From Sedimentisphaerales bacterium (GTDB lineage: Bacteria; Planctomycetota; Phycisphaerae; Sedimentisphaerales; SM23-30), in assembly GCA_028281535.1 (NCBI GenBank), contig JANQJS010000037.1:172078-236077 (forward strand): 64,000 nt of DNA, in the 5' to 3' direction. Under the pieces are notes generated by a model. The model saw only the letters and a list, made by a program, of their open reading frames with translations. It searched no databases and was not told the origin of the DNA. A program made the translations under genes and the position numbers. The first letter of the stretch is position 1. Each line of letters opens with the position of its first letter. Of this stretch, positions 1 through 9,006 are shown in pieces.

Positions 1-97
1 AAGTCATTTTTAGGAAATAGTTAGAGGTTTCTAATATTAAATAATTAGCCTAATACCGCATTAACAATACTGATAAATAGTTTTTTAAAGGATGTTT

Positions 98-784
98 ATG
101 ATTAAATTGGTGATTTTTGATTTTGATGGCGTTATTGCTGACAGTGAACGTGGTCACTACGAATGTATTAGTGAAAGTTTTAAGCAAAAAACGGGTGTTG
201 AAGTTACCTGGGATCGTTATTGTGAACATTACCTTGGGTATGATGATCTGACCTGTTTTAAAGTATTGCTAAAAGACTTTAACCAACCGTCTTCCCAGGA
301 GATTTTGGATCAACTTTGTCAGCAGAAACAGCAGCTGTTCATCGAGTATGTCCAAGGTAAAAGTGTTATTATTCCGGGGATTCCTGAATTTTTACAGTTG
401 CTGGAATCTAACCAGATTCCCAGATCTATATGCTCAGGAGCCGTTCGACCGGAAATTGATGTGATTTTAGAGCATGCCAATTTGGCTGGATATTTTACTG
501 ATATCGTCACTGCGGAAAATGTGACTGAATGTAAGCCACATCCAGAAGGCTATTTTCTGAGCTTAAAGCAAACCAATGAATTATTAAAGTTAGATCCGCC
601 AATTACAGCTGATGATTGTGTTGTGATTGAAGATAGCAAATGGGGAATTACTTCAGCAAAAGCGGCTGGAATGAAATGTATTGCTGTCCAGACATCCTAC
701 AATGAAGAGGAGCTTAAAATCGCAGACTATGTGGTCAAAGAGATTGCTCACATAGATATGAAGCTACTTAATTCACTATTTTAA
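98..784 (+). CDS. HAD-superfamily hydrolase (beta-phosphoglucomutase/phosphatase-like)
   Basis: Cytosolic HAD hydrolase of about 228 residues, likely a sugar-phosphate phosphatase or phosphoglucomutase-like enzyme acting through a phospho-aspartate. Motif I is DFDGVIADSE near the N-terminus (nucleophile D8, acid/base D10). A small helical cap follows, then the motif II serine (SICSGAVRPE), the motif III lysine (CKPHPEGY) and motif IV acids (VVIEDSKWGI). An in-frame ATG lies at 92, but the AAAGG ribosome-binding site at 87-91 abuts it, so the ATG at 98 with a 6-nt spacer is preferred. The gene converges on nuoN and their 3' ends overlap by 9 bases. The substrate cannot be read from sequence; the subfamily assignment is by motif layout. 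Confidence 0.85.
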   Translation: MIKLVIFDFDGVIADSERGHYECISESFKQKTGVEVTWDRYCEHYLGYDDLTCFKVLLKDFNQPSSQEILDQLCQQKQQLFIEYVQGKSVIIPGIPEFLQLLESNQIPRSICSGAVRPEIDVILEHANLAGYFTDIVTAENVTECKPHPEGYFLSLKQTNELLKLDPPITADDCVVIEDSKWGITSAKAAGMKCIAVQTSYNEEELKIADYVVKEIAHIDMKLLNSLF

Positions 785-2476
785 ACTGTGAGCTTGAGTC
801 AATTGTGTGATGTTTGCAGCTGTCTTTCTGAGATAACTTTGTCGAATTTGTACTTCAAGATCATATTCTACAGGATCGCCACCCTGAACAAATGCTGGCT
901 TACCACCTTGCTGTTTCTGATCGTGTACTTGAATGTCTTGTTGCATAGGATCGGCTAGTAATCCAGGCATTAATCCTAAAACCAGAGTGGCGACACATGC
1001 TAAACCAACACCCAACAATTGAGGGTTTTGACGACTAACGTTACTACCTTCAAATTGTCCTTCCTGTAAGTAACAAGCTCCCAATATTTTAAGATAATAA
1101 TAAGCAGCAACAGCGGCATTGATAAGTGCTACCACAAGTAAAGTTATTTTTAATGGGACGCTACTTTGTACTAAAGATGAGAAGACATATAGTTTACCTA
1201 TGAACCCACCTGTAAATGGCATACCAATTAAACTGAAGACACAAATGGCCATCGCGGCAGCTAAACCAGGATATTTTTTAGATAAACCATATAAATCGCT
1301 AAGTTCTTGAACTTCATCACCATTTTTTTGTAGAAGTGATAAAACACCAAAAGCACCCAGAGTAGATACCGCATATACCGCGACGTAGAAGAAAATAGCA
1401 ACAGTACCATCAGTAAATGAACTGGTTCCAGCAATCAAAGCTAACATCATATAACCCGTATGAGCAACACTGGAGTAAGCCAGGATCCGTTTGACATTAC
1501 TTTGACGAAGAGCCAGAATATTTCCAACGGTCATGGTGCCAGCTGCCAGCCACCATAAAATATCACCTGATAATGAGGTTAATGATGTAAAATCGACGGC
1601 TTGTTGCCATAGGGGATATCCAATAGCTTTTAAAATGATGTATAAACTGTAAAATCCCGCAAATTTTGGTAAGAAAGCCAACATCGCTGTCACAGCGTTT
1701 GATGCTCCTTGGTAGACATCCGCCACATAAAAATGTAGCGGTAAGGCTGCAACTTTAAAGCAAAGCCCTGCAATGATAATAACAAGGGCCAGGAAATAAT
1801 ATGGATTAGGATTTGAGAGTATTTGCTGCTGGATAATCATGGTATCGGGCCTAGAGATTGGGCTATCGAAGAAAATTGTCCCGCTGATACCATAGATCAA
1901 ACTGAAACCATATACTAATAAGCCAGCTGCCATGGCACCTAGGAAAAAGTATTTTAACCCAGCTTCGCGAGCTTGGCCTACAGGTCTTGATAATGTGACC
2001 ATCACATAGGTGGGAACAGAAACCAATTCCAATGCTAAAAAGAGCACAACCAGGTTATTTGCCATAGTGACAAGCACAACACCACTGAGTGAGAAGAGGA
2101 ACATACTAAAAAATTCAGCTGATATAGGAACTGGGTCTCCCTTTGGATCATGATTGTCATCAGGATACCAGCCGATGAACAATAAAAAGGCTCCAATAAC
2201 GAGCGTTATGAGAGACGCGTAAAAGCTTCGAGTCGTTACATGAAGCGAATTATCTTCTGAGTACATATTTATATGTGAATCAGTCCATTTAACACAATCA
2301 CAATAGAGCAACATTCCAATGGCGGTACCAATAGAAATTAATGATATCCATGGCAGCAAATGACGGAAAGCCCCATTTTTTGCGACACCTACCAACAGGC
2401 AAAGCGAAGCACCCGTCATTAAAATAATTACAGGTATCAGTACTTGTAATAAGACAATGTAACTTTGTTGTTCCAT
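776..2476 (-). CDS. nuoN: NADH-quinone oxidoreductase subunit N
   Basis: Antiporter-like membrane subunit of respiratory complex I that takes part in proton translocation across the inner membrane. The 566-residue product is almost entirely hydrophobic helices and carries the proton-translocating module of the NuoL/M/N (Mrp antiporter) family, including charged residues inside helices such as the LALELVSVPTY stretch and the FKVAALPLHFYVADVYQGA segment. The length is somewhat over that of the Escherichia coli protein. It is the last gene of the nuo operon, 6 bases after nuoM, and its end overlaps the convergent HAD gene. Confidence 0.97.
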   Translation of the reverse strand: MEQQSYIVLLQVLIPVIILMTGASLCLLVGVAKNGAFRHLLPWISLISIGTAIGMLLYCDCVKWTDSHINMYSEDNSLHVTTRSFYASLITLVIGAFLLFIGWYPDDNHDPKGDPVPISAEFFSMFLFSLSGVVLVTMANNLVVLFLALELVSVPTYVMVTLSRPVGQAREAGLKYFFLGAMAAGLLVYGFSLIYGISGTIFFDSPISRPDTMIIQQQILSNPNPYYFLALVIIIAGLCFKVAALPLHFYVADVYQGASNAVTAMLAFLPKFAGFYSLYIILKAIGYPLWQQAVDFTSLTSLSGDILWWLAAGTMTVGNILALRQSNVKRILAYSSVAHTGYMMLALIAGTSSFTDGTVAIFFYVAVYAVSTLGAFGVLSLLQKNGDEVQELSDLYGLSKKYPGLAAAMAICVFSLIGMPFTGGFIGKLYVFSSLVQSSVPLKITLLVVALINAAVAAYYYLKILGACYLQEGQFEGSNVSRQNPQLLGVGLACVATLVLGLMPGLLADPMQQDIQVHDQKQQGGKPAFVQGGDPVEYDLEVQIRQSYLRKTAANITQLTQAHSLK

Positions 2477-2482
2477 AGCGTT

Positions 2483-4087
2483 TTATTTTTCCGTATGTAT
2501 TGCAACGACAGGCGTTTGCGAATTATTGTCCTGCTCGATTTTTGCGACGATTTTATTTTGCAGTAAATGATCAATCGCAGGATCGGTTGATTTAAAATAA
2601 ATTTTAGGATAAACACCCAAGATCAAAACTAAAGCGGCAAGAGGGACAAGCAATCCCCACTCACGTTTATTCAAGTCCGTTGGGAGTTGTTCTTCATCTT
2701 CATTGTGGTGAACTTCTGGTTCTTTCAGTGGGCCAAATAAGACGCGTTGGCACATCCATAACATATAGATGGCTGAAAGAATCACACCAGTTGCAGCAAT
2801 GATAGCAAAGGTTGGGCCGAGTGCAGATCCTTCGACACCTGCTAATCCTGTTGAAGTGAATGTTGAATAGAGAATCACAAATTCACTTACAAAACCATTC
2901 AAGCCCGGAAGGCCAATACTACTAAAGCTAAAGTACAACATAAAGAATGCCATGATGGGCATTTTTTTCGATAGACCACCAATTTTAGAAAATTCACGTG
3001 TGTGGTAGCGTTCATAGAACATACCGATCACAAGGAATAAGGCTCCGGTGGATAAGCCGTGGTTGACCATATATAGTAGTGAACCACTTAAGCCTTCATG
3101 ATTAAAAGCAAAAAGACCTAACATACAGAATCCCAAGTGAGAAACTGAAGAGTAGGCGACCAGTTTTTTGACATCGGTTTGTACCCAAGCGGCCAGGGCA
3201 GTGTAGATAATTCCGATGAGTGCTAGGATCGCAACAAAATGCGCCATTTCAGCACATGCTTGCGGGATCATTGGCAGCATCAATTTCATAAATCCATAGG
3301 TACCTAATTTCAAGAGCACGCCAGCTAGAATAACTGAACCAGCTGTTGGGGCTTCGGTATGAGCCAGGGGTAACCAAGTATGAAATGGAAATACGGGAAC
3401 TTTGACTGCAAAACCAGCAAACAGAGCGACAAAGATCCAAAATTGTTCTTCTGGAGTTAGACTCGTTGCATAAAGTGAAATTATATCAAATGTAATTATA
3501 TCGGTTTGAGTATAATATTTCCAAACGACGAATAATAGTCCACCAAAGGTGAGTACTCCGCCGGCCATGGTATAAATGAATAATTTATAGGCAGCTTTTG
3601 AGCGATTAGGTCCACCCCAGATACCCACAAGTAGGAACATGGGAACGAGTGTGAATTCGAAGAACATGTAGAAGAACAGAAGGTCCATGCTCAAGAAAAC
3701 ACCGGTCATCCCTGCTTGTAAAAGAAGCATCAAGCTATAATAGGTTTTGGGTTTGTTTGAGATCCCACTGAAGCTGCCCAGGATGGCAATGGGCGTTAAA
3801 AAATTAGTGAGTAGAATCAGCCATAAGCTAATGCCATCCACGCCTAAGTGGAAGGAGCTACCAATCATGGGAAGAAAGTTTAGTTTATATTCTAGTTCTG
3901 CTGTCGCTGAGATGCCATTGGGCATAATATGAAAGAGCATTAGAAGCGAGATGACAAAAGCCAATGTACTCACGCCTAAAGCTGTTTTTGCGGTTTTGCA
4001 TCTCTCGTTGGAACCAAAAAAGCTAATGCCAATGGCACCGGCAACAGGAACGAGTAACATAAAAGGTAACAAAGCACTATAGTTCAT
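2483..4087 (-). CDS. nuoM: NADH-quinone oxidoreductase subunit M
   Basis: Antiporter-like proton-pumping subunit of complex I (534 residues, about 14 membrane helices). Family hallmarks visible are the glutamate-bearing helix FYMFFEFTLVPMFLLVGIWG, the region AFAVKVPVFPFHTWLPLAHTEAP and the KKLVAYSSVSHLGFC segment with its conserved lysine. A hydrophilic C-terminal tail of about 50 residues follows the last helices. It sits between nuoL and nuoN with short spacers, consistent with one transcript. Confidence 0.97.
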   Translation of the reverse strand: MNYSALLPFMLLVPVAGAIGISFFGSNERCKTAKTALGVSTLAFVISLLMLFHIMPNGISATAELEYKLNFLPMIGSSFHLGVDGISLWLILLTNFLTPIAILGSFSGISNKPKTYYSLMLLLQAGMTGVFLSMDLLFFYMFFEFTLVPMFLLVGIWGGPNRSKAAYKLFIYTMAGGVLTFGGLLFVVWKYYTQTDIITFDIISLYATSLTPEEQFWIFVALFAGFAVKVPVFPFHTWLPLAHTEAPTAGSVILAGVLLKLGTYGFMKLMLPMIPQACAEMAHFVAILALIGIIYTALAAWVQTDVKKLVAYSSVSHLGFCMLGLFAFNHEGLSGSLLYMVNHGLSTGALFLVIGMFYERYHTREFSKIGGLSKKMPIMAFFMLYFSFSSIGLPGLNGFVSEFVILYSTFTSTGLAGVEGSALGPTFAIIAATGVILSAIYMLWMCQRVLFGPLKEPEVHHNEDEEQLPTDLNKREWGLLVPLAALVLILGVYPKIYFKSTDPAIDHLLQNKIVAKIEQDNNSQTPVVAIHTEK

Positions 4088-4122
4088 AAAATAACCTGTT
4101 ATCCATTAAAGGGTTATTAATA

Positions 4123-6051
4123 TTATTGCATCGATTTCATGGCATAATAAACCATGATGGCCAGTCCTAACAACATTGATAATGCATAGGAAGAAACGAT
4201 TCCTCTTTGGAAAAACATCTGAAAAGCTACACCAAAGGCATTCGGGGTAATTTTTACGATACCAATGACGCCATTGATAATATTGTTATCAGATCCGACA
4301 AAGAACTTGCCTGACCAGCGTAATGGTCGGACAATAATAAAATCATATAGCTCATCAACATACCATTTGTTTAACAGTGCGGTATGTAGTGGGTTGTTGG
4401 TAAATTTTTCGGCAAAGCCTCGTCCTTTAGCATACATAATGACGGCAAATAGAACGAATAGCACGGCGATGACACCACTAATTAATGCGACTTGACCATG
4501 ACTATAGGCATGATCATCATGTACTAGAGCGGTATATTGTTGCACGCTGGCTGACTGGCCTAGAAAATGTCCAAACCAACCACCGTATGCACCCTCATAT
4601 TTTCCTGCACCTGCATAAGCAACGGTAAAAACACCAATCGCTAAAAAGATCAAACTAAAGTTCATCCATTTTGATTCATGAATGTCATGGGCGTCACTTG
4701 GCACCATCCTTGGACCCCAGAAGGTCATCATATAACATCGGAATGTATAAAACGCCGTCATCGCTGCGGTAATGACTGCCAGCCAGCCTACCCAACTTAA
4801 TGAATGATGGTTCAGAGCTGCTAAAAGAATGGCATCTTTACTGAAAAAGCCTGCGGTGTAAGGCAATCCTGCCAGAGCAATGGAGCCAATTAAAAAGGCA
4901 ATATGTGTAACAGGAATATCTTTTCTCAAGCCGCCCAAAACTTTCAGGTCGATGTGATGATGCATGGCGTGCATCACCGAACCGGCTGATAAGAAGAGAA
5001 GGGCTTTGAAAAAAGCGTGGGTATATAAATGATACATACCCGCAGTTGCAGATCCAACACCCACTGCTAAGAACATGTAACCTAACTGACTTACTGTGGA
5101 GTAAGCTAAAATTCGTTTAATATCGGTTTGAGCAAACGCAATCGTCGCGGCGAAAAAGGCCGTTAACCCCCCAACAACAGCGACAACCGCCATGGCCGTT
5201 GGTGATGCTGTAAAAATAGCTCCGCAACGTACGGTCATATAGACACCCGCGGTGACCATGGTGGCTGCGTGAATCAACGCACTAACAGGTGATGGACCTT
5301 CCATCGCATCTGGAAGCCAGACATAAAGTGGCAATTGTGCACTTTTACCCGCGGCACCTAAGAATAAACAAAGGGCAATCGTGGTCATTAAACCTGGGTC
5401 ATCTGCTGCCATTTTCGGAACCATAGCAAAAACTTCTTGGAAATTAATCGATTCAAAATTTAAAAAGATCAATAAGATACCAATTGCAAAGCCAAAGTCA
5501 CCTACTCGGTTGACAACAAACGCTTTTTTTGCCGCTGCGGCAGCAGATGGTTTGTTGTAGTAAAATCCGATGAGTAGATAACTGCAAAGCCCCACAGCTT
5601 CCCAGAAGACATAGAGCATCAGAAAGTTATCACTTAAAATCAGCATTAACATGCTGGCGACGAACATGCCTAAATAAGCAAAAAAGCGGAAAAATCCGGG
5701 ATCGCCAGACATATAACCTTTTGAATAAATGACAACGAAGGTTGCTACCACCGAGACCATGGCCAGCATGATGGCACTTAAAGGATCAATTGCGGCACTA
5801 ATTAAACTTTGTAAATTTCCGACGGTAATCCAGTCGTAACCAGGGATTGTCGCGGTAAGCGTATCACTCGAATTATCGCCATTGACTTTGAATAATACAA
5901 TTAATGAAAGAATAGCTGAGCCAGCAACACCAGCAATGACAGGAATGTGACTATTTTCCTTGAGTGTTTTGGCGCCAAAGATACCAATAATGATGGCCGC
6001 TAGAAACGGTAGTGCAGGTATCAGCCAGATCCAGGAGCTTAATGAATCCAT
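4123..6051 (-). CDS. nuoL: NADH-quinone oxidoreductase subunit L
   Basis: Largest antiporter-like subunit of complex I (642 residues), at the distal end of the membrane arm, with the long lateral helix expected at its C-terminus. Recognisable segments include MLYVFWEAVGLCSYLLIGF with the key glutamate, GKSAQLPLYVWLPDAMEGP with a conserved lysine, and DIKRILAYSTVSQLGYM. Several His pairs (MHAMHHHIDLK) match the family. It lies 9 bases after nuoK and 35 bases before nuoM. Confidence 0.97.
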   Translation of the reverse strand: MDSLSSWIWLIPALPFLAAIIIGIFGAKTLKENSHIPVIAGVAGSAILSLIVLFKVNGDNSSDTLTATIPGYDWITVGNLQSLISAAIDPLSAIMLAMVSVVATFVVIYSKGYMSGDPGFFRFFAYLGMFVASMLMLILSDNFLMLYVFWEAVGLCSYLLIGFYYNKPSAAAAAKKAFVVNRVGDFGFAIGILLIFLNFESINFQEVFAMVPKMAADDPGLMTTIALCLFLGAAGKSAQLPLYVWLPDAMEGPSPVSALIHAATMVTAGVYMTVRCGAIFTASPTAMAVVAVVGGLTAFFAATIAFAQTDIKRILAYSTVSQLGYMFLAVGVGSATAGMYHLYTHAFFKALLFLSAGSVMHAMHHHIDLKVLGGLRKDIPVTHIAFLIGSIALAGLPYTAGFFSKDAILLAALNHHSLSWVGWLAVITAAMTAFYTFRCYMMTFWGPRMVPSDAHDIHESKWMNFSLIFLAIGVFTVAYAGAGKYEGAYGGWFGHFLGQSASVQQYTALVHDDHAYSHGQVALISGVIAVLFVLFAVIMYAKGRGFAEKFTNNPLHTALLNKWYVDELYDFIIVRPLRWSGKFFVGSDNNIINGVIGIVKITPNAFGVAFQMFFQRGIVSSYALSMLLGLAIMVYYAMKSMQ

Positions 6052-6060
6052 TCTGTAAGA

Positions 6061-6384
6061 TTATCCTTTCATTTCTGCATAGGCTAGTGAATCGAGCGTA
6101 TGCTTCTGACGTTGTAAGATCATGACTAGTGCCATTGCCAAAGCAGCTTCTGCCGCGGCAACGACCAGCAAAAAGACGGTGAATGCTTGACCTTCCAAGC
6201 CGTGACGCCCATCCGTTTCAATCAACCAATAGCGATTAAAACCAACGAGTGTTAAGATGACACCCTGGAAAATAAGTTCGGTGCAGAGAAACATCAAAAT
6301 CAGGTTTCGTCGTGTGACAAATCCGATGAGTCCAAGGACGACTAAAATCGCACCCACCAATAAATAATATGTTACATCAATCAT
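6061..6384 (-). CDS. nuoK: NADH-quinone oxidoreductase subunit K
   Basis: Small complex I membrane subunit of 107 residues with three hydrophobic helices, at the usual length for NuoK. The buried glutamates are present in helix 2 (FLCTELIFQGV) and helix 3 (LVVAAAEAALAMALV), which in the family form part of the hydrophilic axis linking quinone chemistry to proton movement. It lies between nuoJ and nuoL with spacers of 9 bases on each side, in the canonical order. Confidence 0.97.
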   Translation of the reverse strand: MIDVTYYLLVGAILVVLGLIGFVTRRNLILMFLCTELIFQGVILTLVGFNRYWLIETDGRHGLEGQAFTVFLLVVAAAEAALAMALVMILQRQKHTLDSLAYAEMKG

Positions 6385-6393
6385 TTGTTTGCC

Positions 6394-7092
6394 TTATAAC
6401 TTGATTTTCATATGTTTGACGATTGCGATTCCGCCCACCGCTGCGACTAAAAGTAATACGCCAGACAATTGAATGGCTAACATATGTTTGGTAAATAGTT
6501 CGCGTCCCAATTCTTTAGCGCTGCCAAAGAGAGCCAGGTCCATGCCTTCTGGAATGGCTTGTATCTCATTGGTTCCAGCTCCGACGGTTAAAAGCAGGTG
6601 AATCATACCCATCATGAGTGTGCCACCTACAAAGATTGCAAGAAATGGTGAACGTGCTTTCGTGTCATAATCTTCCAATTTTTCCTGCTTACTTAGTGTA
6701 AGGGCGAAAATGTATGTTACTAGAATCGCACCACCATAAATCATAATGAGTGCAACACAAAGGAATTCAGCACTTTGGAGCATCAATAACAATGCTACAG
6801 CAATAATCGTCAGAACAAAGAAGAGAGCACAATAGATTGTTTTCTTCTGAGTGATCATCATCACCGCAGAAAAGAGAGCGATGCCACTGAATAGACTAAA
6901 GAAAAATTCGGTGTTGCCATCTTGATCGCCTTTAAAGATCTTGGTAATAAAAGCTACCAGTACAATACCGCTGACTAATGCTCCTATTTTGCCAAGCTTT
7001 CCTTTGCCTCTACCGGGCATCATTAAAAACAGACCGATAGCTGCTGCGATCATAAAATAGAAATAGACATTATAATTGCTTAAAGATTCCAT
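6394..7092 (-). CDS. nuoJ: NADH-quinone oxidoreductase subunit J
   Basis: Complex I membrane subunit of 232 residues with several hydrophobic helices and a short polar insertion (SKQEKLEDYDTKARS). The conserved LIMIYGGAILVTYIFALTL segment contains the helix with a pi-bulge that is typical of NuoJ. An N-terminal pair of helices makes it longer than the E. coli protein. It follows nuoI after 71 bases, the widest gap inside the operon, and precedes nuoK. Confidence 0.95.
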   Translation of the reverse strand: MESLSNYNVYFYFMIAAAIGLFLMMPGRGKGKLGKIGALVSGIVLVAFITKIFKGDQDGNTEFFFSLFSGIALFSAVMMITQKKTIYCALFFVLTIIAVALLLMLQSAEFLCVALIMIYGGAILVTYIFALTLSKQEKLEDYDTKARSPFLAIFVGGTLMMGMIHLLLTVGAGTNEIQAIPEGMDLALFGSAKELGRELFTKHMLAIQLSGVLLLVAAVGGIAIVKHMKIKL

Positions 7093-7163
7093 GAGAATGT
7101 GCTATCTACCTTTCGCGGCCTTTCAGCCAAACCTTTTATGTTTTTGGGATGAACAGGCATCCA

Positions 7164-7781
7164 TTATAATTCGCGTTCGAATTCTTCTACTTTTTCACGA
7201 TGTTCAACCGCTTGTTCTTTGTAATCACAGCTGTAACCTACAATCAGTGGATTTTTACGCGGTTTTATATCGATGGTTTTATCATATTGTTCCAATAATT
7301 TTTCTTTATCGAACATCATTTCATCACGAGAAAGACCTGTTGTGTTGTAAACAGGTGTTAATTCAATCGCATCGACCGGACAGGCATATTCGCACATGCC
7401 ACAGTAGATGCATTTTAATTCATCGATAACAAAAGAGACTGGATATTTTTCACGATCTGGCCAAGGTGCTTCATCACCAACAATATCAATACAATTAGCC
7501 GGACAGGCGGTTGCACACATAAAACATGCAACGCATTCGACGCGTCCTTGATCATCTTTATTCAGGCGATGCAAACCACGGTAATTTTTACCACGAAGTC
7601 CACCATCTGGTACGGCAACTTCTTCACGTCGTTTTTCAGGGTATTGCAGCGTACGTTTCTTTCGGAAAATGTGTTTGAATGTGAGCATCAAACCCATGAT
7701 CACGGATGGAAGATAAATTTTCTCCCAAAACGAAAGTTCAGGTTCTTTGACTTCGACAATATCTGATTCTTTTATGGCCAT
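7164..7781 (-). CDS. nuoI: NADH-quinone oxidoreductase subunit I (2x[4Fe-4S] ferredoxin-like)
   Basis: Peripheral-arm subunit that carries clusters N6a and N6b, passing electrons to NuoB. Two ferredoxin motifs are intact: CFMCATACPANC and CIYCGMCEYACPVDA. The product is 205 residues, with an amphipathic N-terminal region (SFWEKIYLPSVIMGLMLTFKHIF) that in the family lies along the membrane and a charged C-terminal tail. It is placed between nuoH and nuoJ as in canonical operons. Confidence 0.96.
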   Translation of the reverse strand: MAIKESDIVEVKEPELSFWEKIYLPSVIMGLMLTFKHIFRKKRTLQYPEKRREEVAVPDGGLRGKNYRGLHRLNKDDQGRVECVACFMCATACPANCIDIVGDEAPWPDREKYPVSFVIDELKCIYCGMCEYACPVDAIELTPVYNTTGLSRDEMMFDKEKLLEQYDKTIDIKPRKNPLIVGYSCDYKEQAVEHREKVEEFEREL

Positions 7782-7816
7782 GGTTTATTTACCAAATCGT
7801 TATAAGTTTATTTTGT

Positions 7817-9004
7817 TTAATTCTGTGTTTTCATCCCGCGGGCATATTCTTCCAGCCGGGCGTTATTCTTGGCAACGCGTATTTCACCGATCGCGACGAT
7901 TGCCAGAAGTACTAATAGCATGGCAACATTTCCACCCAACTGATACCAGCGTAATTTAGAATCCATCATTGGATTTTCAAAGTAAGCAATGCCTGCATTA
8001 ATCATCAATAATCCTAGTCCAACGGGTACCATGCCATACCAAGCCATACGCATGAGTTGATCATAACGGAAGCGAGGCAATGTCCAACGAACCCATAGGA
8101 AAAAGAAGATAAAGGCCCAAACTTTAATATAGAAAATACCAATACCTAATAAAGCCATACCCAGTGAAAGCGGCTGATCAATTCCGGTTGGTAAACCTGG
8201 TACATGCCAACCACCAAAGAAAAGAACCACTGCCAGACAGCTGGCTACGATGATGTGAGCATATTCTCCTAAAAAGAACATCGCAAATTTCATCGAAGAA
8301 TATTCTGTATGGAAACCGCACACCAATTCCTGTTCACATTCAGCTAAGTCAAATGGAGCACGGTTGGTTTCGGCAAAGAGACAAGTTAAGAAAATAATGA
8401 AGGTCAGTGGTTGAGAAAAGACATTCCACCAGCCACTTTCAATTTGTTGGTTGACGATGACCTCCAATCGCAAGGTTCCACAAAGAACGATCATGGAAAT
8501 AACGGTCAAAGCTAAAGGTACTTCATAGCTGATCATTTGTGCCGCGGCACGAAGACCACCCAAGAAAGAATATTTACTATTACTGGCCCAGCCGCCGATT
8601 ACCACGCCATACACCGCGAGTGATCCGATTGCTAAGATGTAAAGAATACCAATATTCACAGCACCGACCTGCATGTCAAAGACACGTTCACCAACTTGTA
8701 CCTGGCCACTAAATGGGATTACCGCCATGGCAATAATGGCCATGAGCATCGCGATACATGGAGCAAGTGGGAAAAGAATTTTGTCTACTCCATCGGGTGT
8801 ATAATCTTCTTTGAAGAAAAGTTTTAAACCATCAGCAAAAGGTTGAATGATACCTTTTGGACCTGCACGGTTGGGACCGATACGATCCTGAATCCAACCA
8901 GAGACTTTTCGTTCGGCTAAAATCATGAATGGCACCGTGAGTTTAACTACACCAATGATGCCGAGGATTTTTGCTAATATAATGACAAGATCTACCCAAT
9001 CCAT
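7817..9004 (-). CDS. nuoH: NADH-quinone oxidoreductase subunit H
   Basis: Membrane subunit that forms much of the quinone chamber of complex I (395 residues, about 8 to 9 helices). The loop GPNRAGPKGIIQPFADGLK and the stretch ETNRAPFDLAECEQELVCGF with its conserved acidic residues are diagnostic, as is EYSSMKFAMFFLGEYAH. It starts 2 bases from the nuoG stop, indicating tight coupling. Confidence 0.97.
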   Translation of the reverse strand: MDWVDLVIILAKILGIIGVVKLTVPFMILAERKVSGWIQDRIGPNRAGPKGIIQPFADGLKLFFKEDYTPDGVDKILFPLAPCIAMLMAIIAMAVIPFSGQVQVGERVFDMQVGAVNIGILYILAIGSLAVYGVVIGGWASNSKYSFLGGLRAAAQMISYEVPLALTVISMIVLCGTLRLEVIVNQQIESGWWNVFSQPLTFIIFLTCLFAETNRAPFDLAECEQELVCGFHTEYSSMKFAMFFLGEYAHIIVASCLAVVLFFGGWHVPGLPTGIDQPLSLGMALLGIGIFYIKVWAFIFFFLWVRWTLPRFRYDQLMRMAWYGMVPVGLGLLMINAGIAYFENPMMDSKLRWYQLGGNVAMLLVLLAIVAIGEIRVAKNNARLEEYARGMKTQN

Positions 9005-9006
9005 AA

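Noticed and set aside
7076..7429. 117-residue plus-strand frame over nuoJ/nuoI
   Set aside because: It lies antisense to clear complex I genes and shows no family features.
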